In this document: positions 11,881 to 22,150 of the stretch, one piece after another | Numbering within the stretch: position 1 is the stretch's first letter | How the letters are laid out: the number at the start of each line of letters is the position of its first letter | Source: Mesostigma viride | Lineage: Eukaryota; Streptophyta; Mesostigmatophyceae; Mesostigmatales; Mesostigmataceae | Reading direction: 5' to 3' | Length of the DNA stretch: 64,000 bases | Assembly: GCA_009746045.1 (NCBI GenBank) | Contig: RPFO01000213.1 | Location: forward strand, 8,869,281-8,933,280 | The notes under the pieces: generated by a model | What the model was told of the DNA's origin: nothing | What the model saw: only the letters and a program-made list of their open reading frames with translations | Database searches by the model: none | Position numbers and translations under genes: made by a program

Positions 11881-13240
11881 TACCTCACACGGCACCATCA
11901 TGAACGGCATTCCCTTGGATTGCATTGAGCATGGGCTGCCTTACCTCACACGGCATTATCCTGCCATCCATTGCCATGAACGGCACGACTCAGACAGCAT
12001 CACCTTTTGACCTATTTGGGGTGGCACTTGCTTGCATGGCAGTACCAGCGATGGCGTCACATTGTACTATCTTTGGTATTCCTACGTACTAGCTTTGTCC
12101 CGTGCCTCCAAGAAAAGGGCACCGCGCTGCGGCGAGTGCTTCCCTATCTCTCTATTACCTTGTTTGTCATTTCACCTTGTCCCTTTCCCTTGTCTCTTTC
12201 CCTAGTCTATTTCACTTGTTTCATGTGAGCGCTGTCTTGCCCTGCACCATGCATGATGGGAAGGATGGGAATGTGCAAAGCTGCGTAATCAAACCCCTTC
12301 CCCGCAACACATAGAGCCAGCCCCTCCCTGGGGCATATCTAGTGGGCACCATGTGACCTCGACCTAGTGGGCCCACCATCTGACCTTCAGCCCACTAATG
12401 TCTGGCATCCGGCCCGCTAGCGCCCTCCCATGCTACACATGGTGCGATGCGCCACATGTAACATCGGTAGGCTCGATAGCGCCGCACTGGTCTGTGGTGC
12501 GTGCAGTGCATCGTCTCGCCCAGAACCCCATGTGTACGACCACGGTGCTCGCGGGTGGTGAGTGGCAGGTAGCAGGTGGCGGGTGCGGTCACATGCCATA
12601 GCCTCCATCCCGCAAGCAAGTGGCATGGGACAGCCTCCCCTCGGACCGTTTGCACATTGGTAGCCGACGTTGGAGAGGAAGTCACTTTAGAGGGACTTTG
12701 ACATACTGGGGGTGCCAGGGCATTGGATGCAGTCTAATGGGCTGCTGGCCGCACATGCAGTCTAGTGGGTGGCTGCCCACGCAACCCACCAGTACAGTCT
12801 GATTAACTAGTACCAAAAGCAGCCAACAAAGCGGTTTCTTGGACATCCGATCCAGAAAACCGACAAAGACAGATCAAACCGACAACCACCCCATGCACCC
12901 AAGGACTCAACAAATGATGCCATACCGTGATGGTGTTGGCAGAATAACATTACAGGTCCATGGCATGCCCCAAGGAGGTCTAGGGAGGCCCAGGGATGAC
13001 GAAAGACGACAGCATTGCAAGGCAGCCACCCATCTACGTGGCTGGTTTCCCTTCCGATACAATAATGAACGCCCCGAGAGTGAATACGGATCCCGCTCAT
13101 GTACACTCACGGTAGGCGCGCATGAGTCATTGTAGCTACGTCAGCAAGCGCTGTCAGCCATGCCAGCGCATAGTGCTGCTGGCGCACGACCGCGCACAGT
13201 GCTGATGCGTGGTACCCACGCTACAGCTGAGTCCAGGGAG

Positions 13241-13246
13241 ACTCAC
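13241..13246 (-). promoter_or_regulatory. Splice donor GTGAGT at end of the WRC exon
   Basis: The minus strand reads ACTG|GTGAGT here, a near-consensus 5' splice site placed 26 bp before an in-frame stop and after the basic region. It decides where the exon ends. Confidence 0.6.
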
Positions 13247-13865
13247 CAGTGGTCACGGTAGACGACGCGGTGCTCTTTCGCCGCGCGCTCCCACCCTTTG
13301 CGCTGGCGTGGCTCTTGCCGTGTGACCGTCGACAGACAATGCCGCGCGTTAGTTTGGAGAAGCCGCTCCCCTTGCCTTCATTATCTCCCTGCCCCTCGGC
13401 AACGGAATTGTTGAGATAGCAAGTTCGCTCCTTGCACCTGCACATGTGCCGCTCGCAGTACGCGCCGTTGGGAACAGCTGGCTGTTTGCATCGCCATCGC
13501 TGGCCATCGGTGCGGTTGCAGCGCGACGGGGATGGGTCAGCCGCCAGGATCAAAGCGGACTTGCTTTTCGCTTTGCCGGAATTCGTCGATTTGGTGGAGG
13601 CATCCCCGGAATTAGGAAAGGAGGCTTGGGAATCTAGCACGGATGCTGTCCCGGACTGGACGCATTGCTGTGCTAAAGGAAGCAGGCCACGCCCATCATA
13701 CGAGCCCCCGTTGTAATTGAACGAGAACTGCTTTTCGCTGCCGATTGATAAAGGTTCTCCTCGAAACAGCTCAGACACGACGTCATCAGGCCCCTTGGAT
13801 CCTGCTGCTAAGTGCTGGAAGAAAGCGACTTGCAGCCGGAATTGTCTGTATTGGGCATCCTCCAT
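13247..13865 (-). CDS. GRF-like transcription factor, QLQ/WRC exon
   Basis: From ATG at 13865 the minus strand reads a QLQ-like segment (residues ~5-35: QFRLQVAFFQHLAAGSKGPDD), then a WRC domain at about residues 112-150. The WRC zinc ligands are spaced C-X9-C-X10-C-X2-H (RCNRTDGQRWRC, then AYCERH), exactly the pattern of plant Growth-Regulating Factors. A basic, Ser/Lys-rich tail follows. Known family role: nuclear DNA-binding activators that work with GIF coactivators through QLQ. The reading frame meets a stop at 13221, but a strong splice donor (ACTG|GTGAGT, GT at 13246-13245) precedes it, so the exon most likely ends at 13247 and the stop is intronic. The QLQ is degenerate. The start could be preceded by another exon, since TTAG lies just upstream. 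Confidence 0.75.
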
Positions 13866-13903
13866 GGAATGTGCTAATTACGTAGGGAAACCTTCCAGGG
13901 CCA

Positions 13904-14356
13904 TTACGCAACAGTTGCTATGCTAACAATTTTCTCAGTGTACCCAAATCTAGCGACCGGTACGCCTACATTACTTGCTCCATATGTCATGGCGCGCAGG
14001 CGTGATTGAAGATATTTGTTATGCGGGAAGCTCAAGTCGGCCACGTACAGGCATAAAGGGGCGAGTGTGGTGCAACGTGCGTCAGATATTTTGGACTTGG
14101 ATTTCGGGCGCGAACTAATTGACGGCGTTTTGAAGGTGCCGCTAGATCTCTTACACGGTTGGGCCCCATGTCCAGTGCCACCGGTGATCTCACGTTCTAG
14201 CATGGGCCAACCGGGAACGACATACAGATTTGTTGATTCAGAGCGGATCCAGATGCGGGTGTACGCTATGAGTAAAAGTGCTTCTTCGCCTGGTAAATGA
14301 TTCGCAGCTCGGGAATCCAGCCTGCCGGCCTCTTTTCCTGATCCTGTGTTGTGCAC
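13904..14356 (-). CDS. Uncharacterised frame upstream of the GRF-like exon
   Basis: A 150-codon minus-strand frame of mixed composition (for example RPKSKSKISDARCTTLAPLCLYVADLSFPHN) with no motif I recognise. It could be a 5' exon or leader of the GRF-like gene, or chance. Without transcripts it cannot be decided. Confidence 0.2.
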   Translation of the reverse strand: MHNTGSGKEAGRLDSRAANHLPGEEALLLIAYTRIWIRSESTNLYVVPGWPMLEREITGGTGHGAQPCKRSSGTFKTPSISSRPKSKSKISDARCTTLAPLCLYVADLSFPHNKYLQSRLRAMTYGASNVGVPVARFGYTEKIVSIATVA

Positions 14357-14856
14357 GAAACGCCGACAACGACCCGATCATTCTGATGTGGTGGTGCGCC
14401 AAGTAAGCAGTCCGTCGTTTGACCTGCCGGGGGGCCGGTTGTTTAGTTAGTTGTATCCCACGCCGCACATGGGCAGCAGAGTCTGGGGGGCCGGTAACTG
14501 CGACCTTTTCGCACACCTGACATGCCGTTTCTTTAAAAAATGTAGTTATGAGCCAGAATCTTTAAGTGCCTGCGGTACGGAACGGGACCACATTTCCAAG
14601 CGAAGAATATTGGTAAATATGCAACACCTATCTGCCAATAGATTTTTAATTAATTATTCTGCCGAGTTCGGCAAGTACTCATGTCACCATCCACAGCGTC
14701 CGGCAGAACTTCTGGCCAGCTAAGCCACTTTCCATGCTGACATCAGGTAAAAGCGGAACCACAGACATGTCAGGTAAAAGCTCAGCTTCAGTTGCTGCAA
14801 TGATGAGTCCATCCGTGACGATAATAAACTCAGATGTTCCCACGCATATCTTCCAT

Positions 14857-15473
14857 TAATTAATTAATTAATTAGACTCGTGCTCCCGTTGGGGAGTCAC
14901 GGAGCGTTAACCCCGATGGATGGATGGCGGGGTGGGTGCAAGCAATCCTACCGGTCTAAGCTATCTACATCAGCTACCTACGGCATCTATCTAACAGCAT
15001 TACTACCTACAACATCTATCTACTATACAGCACCGCTGGCCGGCGTGCCTCCGTCCCACGGGTTTGCACTGACACGCGGGCGCTTCCCCACAGGAGCCGG
15101 GGGCTCGTTGTCCTCGATGACCTGGGCCCACTTGGCCTTGTCCATCATCTTCGTCCAAATCACGGAGAGGCCTAGGCCCCCCATGTCCTCTACTAGCTGT
15201 TCTTTGAAGGTGCGGGCCTTGCGGCGTCTAACGTCACGGGGCCGCCCGGCCCACGTCAGGAGGTGCCGGCCAGGCGGGCTGAGCTGGTCGCAGTCCCGCG
15301 GGGGGGCCACGTGAGGTGTCTACCTGGTTGGTGCGAGCTAGGTGTCCTACTGTTGAGCTGCAGGCGCCGCTGCTCGTGATATATGGCATGCCCTCATGAT
15401 CATGGTACAGGCCGGGTCCTCGGCCGTCATTGCGGACATGAGCAGCATATCCTACTCTGAAAATGGAACGAAA
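14857..15473 (-). mobile_element. LINE E: 5'-truncated LINE 3' end
   Basis: Flanked by an exact 11-bp target duplication, ATATCTTCCAT (14846-14856 and 15474-15484). Read on the minus strand it contains the C-terminal LINE block (LVEDMGGLGLSVIWTKMMDKAKW, RRRKARTFKEQ), a 3' UTR with CATC repeats, the conserved terminal hairpin (GTGACTCCC/GGGAGCAC) and an (ATTA)n tail next to the left duplicate. Same family as LINE B (33.1-37.3 kb) and LINE C (30.0-30.6 kb). The 5' truncation falls inside the ORF2 C-terminus. Confidence 0.92.
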
Positions 15474-15484
15474 ATATCTTCCAT

Positions 15485-17580
15485 GCAGTCTGGATGCAGC
15501 TCCAGAGTCCAGAGTCCAAGAGCACCAAGAGGCAAGAGCCAACATACAACTAGCCAGGTAGGAAGTGCCGACAGCAGTTGTTGGTTATATTTCCAGATAA
15601 ATAGGTGTACGTTTATTCCAAATATAACCGGTAGTTAATCCCTGCTAAGCCTAGGGTATCAAGATGTCAGTGGCTAAAACGGAGCCTTGCTAGACCACGG
15701 ACTGAAGCCAAGTGCTGGACTTCTAATGGGTTGTCATTGGGCATGTGGGTAAAGATCCTGTTTTTGCCGGCCATGAGGTCATGAAAGATCTCAAGTGGGA
15801 TGGGCTTATCCTGGTCCGCGCCAGCTGGGTCCCAGATTTTGTTTTGCTCATTTGCAACCCAAAGTTGTTAGTTATATTTAATTAGGACCACTAACCATGC
15901 ACTACTGAACTACTTACTATCTCTTACCGTCGAGAAGATACCTACTGACTCTGAACAGCCGGGGCTCCGGACGGAGAAGAGCAAATATTTAAAGAGCTTT
16001 AAGAGCTTTTTATTACAGATCTGTAAGCTAGGGCCCGAAAAAATACAAATGGCCACAGGGGGGGTGTCCAAAAACAAGAAAATTTACACGACGCTGGATT
16101 CGAGTAGATCTCGCGAAAAAAAGCATGTTTGCCGCTGGTCGCAACCCCAGGGGGTCTCTAGGTTAGAAGTTACAGAGCCGATCAAAAACCGAAGTTAACG
16201 TTAACTTAAAGGGTAGGTAGGTAGGGTGCCGGGCCGATATGGTTTTTTTACAACAAAACACTTGGATTTCTGCTAGCTCCCAGTATGGTCATCGGAATTT
16301 TGAAACGTTTTGACGGACAAACTGATAGCACTTGGCGAGCTGAACCCAAATCTGCAGTCAAAATTTTGGCAGGTACCATAGAGGGGGGGGGGGGTTGCCC
16401 GCAAGATGGTGCTGCCCCTAGGCACGGAAGTATGCTGCCGTCTGCCACCACTACAAGGCTTCGGCTATCTAGCGCCGTGCCGTGCCAGTATCGCGTCGCG
16501 CCGGCCAATGACCCATTTCAGAACACCGGAATTTTCCCATACACCAATATGCTCAAACGGTAGAGCTCGCGGAGCTGATCATTTGGCTCCCTAAGTTGAC
16601 CCCTATAACCCTTGGGACCTCAGGGTTTTGCTAGGTATAGCGCCTACGTGCTAGGAACTCGGCCGGTAGGATCCAAGGGCCAACTTTTGGAAAATTTCAG
16701 CGTATGTATGTGTCTGATATTTTTGTTTCGGACCCCCCCCCTGATGGCCAGGCGTTTTTTTATTACAGATCTGTACGTAAACTCCGACGTAATGCCTTCA
16801 GTTTACGTCCTCGGGGGTCGACCGGTCGAGGTGCAGGCCGTGTTCAGTAGTGAGTACCTGGAAGCAAAGTTCACTATTCAGCCATATGCATGGCTACGAA
16901 AGCTAGAGGAATGTCAGCCGTATGGCCTGCACACGAGGGTGATTAAAAAATCAAGCCTAAGTTAATCCTGCATCTAAGCGAGCAGAATAATTCAGTGCAA
17001 ACACAACAGCAATTGTGCGACAGTCTACGTACCAAACAATATTGCCGCGTGCACTAGGCTCTGTATTCTGGTCACCGGCACCCACGTGCCTTGGCTGCCG
17101 CATTGGATTAGGCGCCGGCCTTAAATACGAACTGAGTCGAGGGAAAACGCGAGGAGCGCCATCTAAGCAGTTGCTTGTCATGTCTATACGCCCGGGCATC
17201 TTATGACGTGATCTGTCTACCATGCACGCATTTTCCTTGCAGGATGAATCAAACGGCTCAGTTTTGACATTTTACTGGCGACATTGAAGTCCGGCCACGA
17301 CAATATAGCTCTGAGCACTCAGAGCTTCGTTGGCGAGAAAGGTTTAAGCTAGTCCTACTACCATAGTAACCTCGCGCGCAGTTCTTGTTGTCGGGCGGCC
17401 TAGTAGTAAGCTTACTTCATCTAGCGAAGTAGGTCGACAAGTGTTGAGACATCGGAACAACCGCAAACCGACAGTGCGGCAAGAGGATCATGACTGAGGA
17501 GGGGTGCCCCATGCACTCAGTGTTGGTCCCCACCACCCTTGCCAGTACCACCCTGTCAGTGTACTCTCCCGCCCTTGCCC
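15485..17580. other. Gene-free stretch
   Basis: No recognisable coding region. It contains a G9 run near 16384, (GGTA)n around 16210-16227, and two copies of a short TTTTTATTACAGATCTGTA motif (about 16006 and 16757) that hint at a decayed repeat. Confidence 0.4.
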
Positions 17581-18715
17581 CCCCCCCCCCCCCCCTCCGC
17601 CGACGACTATGCTGATGCCGAGACCCGGCCGGCCTCCCACCCCCCTCCCTCCTCCCCCCCATTGACTGTGCCCGGCGCCACCACGCCTCCCACCGCCACA
17701 GCCCACCACCTCCGCCCACCACCTCCGACCACCACCGGCCCTCGATCCTCTCCCTCCCCCCCCACCCTTTGCCATATAGCCACACCATGTCTCCCTCGCT
17801 GCCCCCACCCCCTACCCCCCCGCCGCCGCCGCCGACGAGGAAGATCACCCAACGTACCCCCCCCCGCCGCCGCCGAGGATGCCGACACCCTCCCACCCCC
17901 CTCCGTCCCCCACCGAAATCGCCACCACCCCTCCCGGCCCCGCCACAGCCAACCATGCACCTCCGCCCACGGCCACCCCTCCTCTCCCTCCCGCCCACCT
18001 TTGCCATATTAGCCACAGCCGCATGTCCCCCTCGCTGCCCCCCACCCCCTACCCCACCCGCCGCCGGCCGCCGTCGCCGCCGCGGAAGATTCCCCAGCCC
18101 CCCCCTGGCCGCCGCTGACGAGGATGCCGACACCCTCGCACCACCCTCCCTCCTCCCCACCACCGTACCCGCCACCACCCCTCCCACCGCCACAGCCCAC
18201 CACCTCCGCCCACCACCCTCCTCCTCCTCCCCCCACCATTGCCATAGCCCCACCATGTCCCCCTCGCTGCCCCCCCGGCCCCCTACCCCCGGCCCCCCCC
18301 GCCGCCGACGCCGACGACTAGGAAGGTCACCCAGCCCCCCAGCCCCCCGCCGACGACCGCGAGGATGCCGACACCCTCCCCCCCCCTCCCTCCTCCCCCC
18401 ACCGTACCCGCCACCACCCCTCCCACATCTGCCACAGCCTACTGGTCACCTCCGCCCACCACCCTCCTCTCCTCCCTCCCCCCTTACTACAGTACTACCA
18501 TTTGTCATAGCCACACAATGTCTGCCCCCCCTCCAGCTCATGTCTCTGCCACCGCCCCTCCTGGTCGGCAGTGCCTCACCCCACCCCTACCCACTTCCCC
18601 GCCATACCGACACCCCCACCACCACCCCGCTCCCCATGCACCGCATCTCCCGGCGACCTCCACCAGCAACGCATCTCGGACGAACGACTCATGTGGCTAC
18701 CCTGTTGGATGATGT
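17581..18715. repeat. Polypyrimidine-rich tandem block, ~240-265 bp units
   Basis: Extreme C-richness on the plus strand, with about four imperfect higher-order units marked by GAGGATGCCGACACCCTC-like sequences near 17611, 17874, 18119 and 18361, followed each time by CCACAGCCCACCACCTCCG-like and CACCATGTC-like blocks. All frames are open because of composition (Pro-rich on plus, Gly-rich on minus), so I do not call genes here. Confidence 0.7.
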
Positions 18716-19039
18716 CAACTAGAACAGTGATCTAGGTGGTTCTAGATCATGCGGCAATCTGGCAGACTGGCATGAGGCCCCGGAAGGCCAGTCAGACCCC
18801 CGGGGAATCAATCCCTCCACGTTACCCCTTGGGCCAAGCCTTACTCAAGGCCCAACCCATTGAGTAACCCTGCAGCAAGGTTTTTCCCCTGCTGGGCCCT
18901 ATCCCAGCAGGCTTTCCCTTCTTGCGCACATCCTGCATGTAGGTAGGTCGGCATCATATCCCTGTCGGTTACACGGCGAGCTCCCGCGGCGACCAGCGCA
19001 TTTGGAGAATCCAGCGTTTCACACGGCCCTTGGAGGCAC
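18716..19039. other. Short unannotated interval before LINE F
   Basis: No motif seen. It ends with TTGGAGGCAC (19030-19039), the left target duplication of the next element. Confidence 0.4.
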
Positions 19040-19099
19040 AAAGGAGCTGGCACAGCTTCCCAGCGCCCAGCCCAACCCTCTCGCCCTCGCCATTGTTCA

Positions 19100-21545
19100 G
19101 CCGACAGGCTTACCCGCCAATTAAACCCTCGCCAAACGCCTCGCCTGAACCCAAGAAACCATGCCACGATCGCCACAAATGGAGCCAATACTTGCCCGGC
19201 GACGGAATGTTCTCCCTCGTCGAGTGGCAGAGACTGTCGCCGCAGGAATGCGTCGAGGTTCTCGAGTTCCTCGTACAGGAACGGAAGCTCTTCGTGACCC
19301 TGAAGGGGGGGGCGGCTGCCGCGACACGTCCTGGCTCTACACCTTTGACGAACCAAGCCAACGCCTGTTTATCTTGACCAGCCACTACCAGCGCTGCGTC
19401 GGCGACATCACCCGAGCGATCAACGCCAGCCTCGCACAGCCGGCTGCCCCATCGGCTCCCTCCCTCTGCAAGGATGACATCCGCGCAGTGCTGGAGGAGC
19501 ACGTGACCTGGCCGCTGGCCGAGAAGCTGACATCGCTGAACACCACGCTCAACACGGTGGAAGCCCGGGTCTCCAACGTGGAAACCAAGGTCGTCCACAA
19601 GCTACAACCCCAGTTCACGGCGCTACACACCGCGGCGCAGGCTTCGGAAACGCATGTTGCACTTGTCTCTCGCCTTAACCAGGTGGAGGGCAAGTGTGGC
19701 GTGCTCCTGAAGAAGCTTGAGGCCATCACCGCCCACACCGAGGCCCTGGCCACACAGGTCCCCAAGATTAATTAATTAATTAATTAAACTCGTGCTCCCG
19801 TTGGGGAGTCACGGAGCACCGAAGTGCTTTTAATCCCTGTGTGTGCACTACAGGAGAAAGGGCAGAGACCCCCAGTCTCCTTCATGCCAAAGGCATGCCA
19901 CAGCTGCAATCGGGCGCGGCTAGCTAAAAGGACAGGCTAACGATCCGGCAAACTGTGGGTGCAATAAGACCCATGCGAGCATATCATAGCAAGGAGCGTG
20001 GGCAAGTAATCTGAGCATATTAGCCAGGGCGTAGCATGGCTGTACTAGGACTAGGCTAAGGCTATGGCTGGTTGTGTACCGTGCGTTGGCGGCACGTGAC
20101 TAGGTGTGTTGGCACAGCTAGGCAACATTCTAGGCATGGCTGCCTTGGTTACAAGCTAGGGCTATTGCTATTCTAGCCCGCTGGGGGCGTCCACATCTTG
20201 TGGTTGATCATCAGGTCCCCGCCCCTCCAGTACACCTTGGGCTTCTGGGGGTCCTGCTTATGGCGGAGGTATTCCGGCCACAGGTCGCGTCGCTGCTGTT
20301 GCTGAGCGGGGGTGAGGTCGTCATCCAGCGTCCAGGTGAGGTCGTGCAACCGCTTGCGACGAGAGAGGAACCGCTGCTTATCCTCAGGGGAGGGGAAGGT
20401 GAGTAGGACTGGTGGGGGAGCCGCCTTGTCCCGTGAGTGGGGAAGGCGGTGGCACCCACGCAGTTCTACCTCACCTACCAGGCCCATGAGGGTAAGAAGC
20501 TGGTTCTTGAGCTCGTCAGCAAGAGAGGTTGACGTCTCACCTGGCTTCTGGGGGAAGCGACGTAGCACCACTCGGCACTCGCGGCGAGCGCGGTCGGTGA
20601 CCTCCCGTTGCTGGGCTTGGCGGTGGTCCTCCAGCTCCTGGAGCTTTGTGGCGATGGCGTCGGTGGTGGAGGCGGTCGCTGACCGCAGCAGGTCCGCGTA
20701 GGAGAGCGGCGGGAGGTCGCCAGCATCCTGCCGGGGTGGCTGGGATGCAATGGTGGCCGTCTGCTCCGCTATCTTGGGGACCTGTGTGGCCAGGGCCTCG
20801 GTGTGGGCGGTGATGGCCTCAAGCTTCTTCAGGAGCACGCCACACTTGCCCTCCACCTGGTTGCTTAAGGCGAGAGACAAGTGCAGCATGCGTTTCCGAA
20901 GCCTGCGCCGCGGTGTGTAGCGCCGTGAACTGGGGTGTCCCCAAGATAGCGGAGCAGACGGCCACCATTGCATCCCAGCCACCCCGGCAGGATGCTGGCG
21001 ACCTCCCGCCGCTCTCCTACGCGGACCTGCTGCGGTCAGCGACCGCCTCCACCACCGACGCCATCGCCACAAAGCTCCAGGAGCTGGAGGACCACCGCCA
21101 GGCCCAGCAACGGGAGGTCACCGACCGCGCTCGCCGCGAGTGCCGAGTGGTGCTACGTCGCTTCCCCCAGAAGCCAGGTGAGACGTCAACCTCTCTCGCT
21201 GACGAGCTCAAGAACCAGCTTCTTACCCTCATGGGCCTTGTAGGTGAGGTAGAACTGCGTGGGTGCCACCGCCTTCCCCACTCACGGGACAAGGCGGCTC
21301 CCCCACCAGTCCTACTCACCTTCCCCTCCCCTGAGGATAAGCAGCGGTTCCTCTCTCGTCGCAAGCGGTTGCACGACCTCACCTGGACGCTGGATGACGA
21401 CCTCACCCCCGCTCAGCAACAGCAGCGACGCGACCTGTGGCCGGAATACCTCCGCCATAAGCAGGACCCCCAGAAGCCCAAGGTGTACTGGAGGGGCGGG
21501 GACCTGATGATCAACCACAAGATGTGGACGCCCCCAGCGGGCTAG
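19100..21545 (+). pseudogene. ORF1 nucleic-acid-binding protein of half-LINE F, interrupted
   Basis: Three parts. First, a region with EWQRLSPQECVEVLEFLVQE (frame of 19030-19377), which must shift frame at the G7 run near 19305. Second, a heptad-rich coiled-coil segment (about 19480-19765, RAVLEEHVTWPLAEKLTSLN onward). Third, after the insertion, 20948-21545 with a long helical stretch and an RRM-like/C-terminal part ending KVYWRGGDLMINHKMW before the stop at 21545. This coiled-coil plus nucleic-acid-binding layout is that of LINE ORF1 chaperones (known family role: binding element RNA). It is inactive because of the insertion. Confidence 0.7.
19769..20936 (-). mobile_element. Inverted half-LINE copy inserted into half-LINE F
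   Basis: Exact 11-bp duplication GTCCCCAAGAT at 19758-19768 and 20937-20947. The inserted copy is reverse-oriented: its (TTAA)n tail and hairpin lie at the left, and it is 5'-truncated at the right (starting in the coiled-coil part of ORF1, CCCCAGTTCACGG on the minus strand). It encodes the C-terminal ~250 residues of the same ORF1 (stop at 20173). Together with the downstream part of the host copy it makes an almost perfect inverted repeat of about 1 kb (19.79-20.77 and 20.95-21.95 kb). Confidence 0.93.
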
Positions 21546-21970
21546 AATAGCAATAGCCCTAGCTTGTAACCATTGGCGTCACTGCCGCTAAGGCAGCCAT
21601 GCCTAGAATGTTGCCTAGCTGTGCCAACACACCTAGTCACGTGCCGCCAACGCACGGTACACAACCAGCCATAGCCTTAGCCTAGTCCTAGTACAGCCAT
21701 GCTACGCCCTGGCTATGTTCAGATTACTTGCCCACGCTCCTTGCTATGATATGCTTACATGGGTCTTATTGCACCCACAGACTGCCGGATCGTTAGCGTG
21801 TCCGTTTAGCTAGCGCGCCCGAATGCAGCTGGGGCATGCCTTTGGCATGAAGGAGACTGGGGGTCTCTGCCCTTTCTCCTGTAGTGCACACACAGGGATT
21901 AAAAGCACTTCGGTGCTCCGTGACTCCCCAACGGGAGCACGAGTTTAATTAATTAATTAATTGGAGGCAC

Positions 21971-22150
21971 TCCTGTTGTACTGTTATGATTTTTCAACTC
22001 TTGGATACTTGGCTATGAAGTAACTCTGCGGTGTCCCGTACCGAGCGCAGTAGGACTAGCTTATGTAGGGGTCAAGTCCATTTCTCACATGTTTGGCGTT
22101 TGCCACCCCCATGCATAAGGTACGTAGGACCAGCCGTTGGACGGATCCAC
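21971..22150. other. Spacer
   Basis: Nothing recognisable. AT-moderate sequence between half-LINE F and the inverted-repeat element. Confidence 0.4.

Larger units (their letters stand above)
10064..13246. other. Intron or intergenic stretch with small repeats
   Basis: If the GRF-like exon and the 7.5-10.1 kb frame belong together, this is a ~3.2-kb intron. It holds a 33-bp direct duplication (10308-10340 and 10345-10377), C homopolymers near 11220-11238 and 11490-11507, and three 41-bp tandem units (11757-11880). No coding motif was found. An acceptor matching the donor at 13246 could not be fixed by eye. Confidence 0.35.
19040..21960 (+). mobile_element. Half-LINE F: ORF1-only non-LTR element with nested self-copy
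   Basis: Flanked by TTGGAGGCAC at 19030-19039 and 21961-21970. The plus strand encodes an ORF1 protein and then goes directly into a ~400-bp 3' UTR, the conserved 3' hairpin and (TTAA)n, with no endonuclease or RT. Because an inverted copy (19769-20936) interrupts it, the ORF1 is split into 19.0-19.77 kb and 20.95-21.55 kb. Removing the insertion and one duplicate leaves about 1.74 kb. The organisation resembles 'half-LINEs' such as mammalian HAL1, which depend on a full LINE for RT (established parallel; the dependence here is inferred from the shared 3' end). Confidence 0.85.

Noticed and set aside
17417-18722. Long Gly-rich (minus) and Pro-rich (plus) frames
   Set aside because: Arise from the polypyrimidine repeat block; every frame is open and no motif is present.
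20200-20750. Recurrent RRSTTRHSRRARSVTSR-type frames
   Set aside because: Other-frame or antisense readings of the half-LINE ORF1, appearing with each copy.
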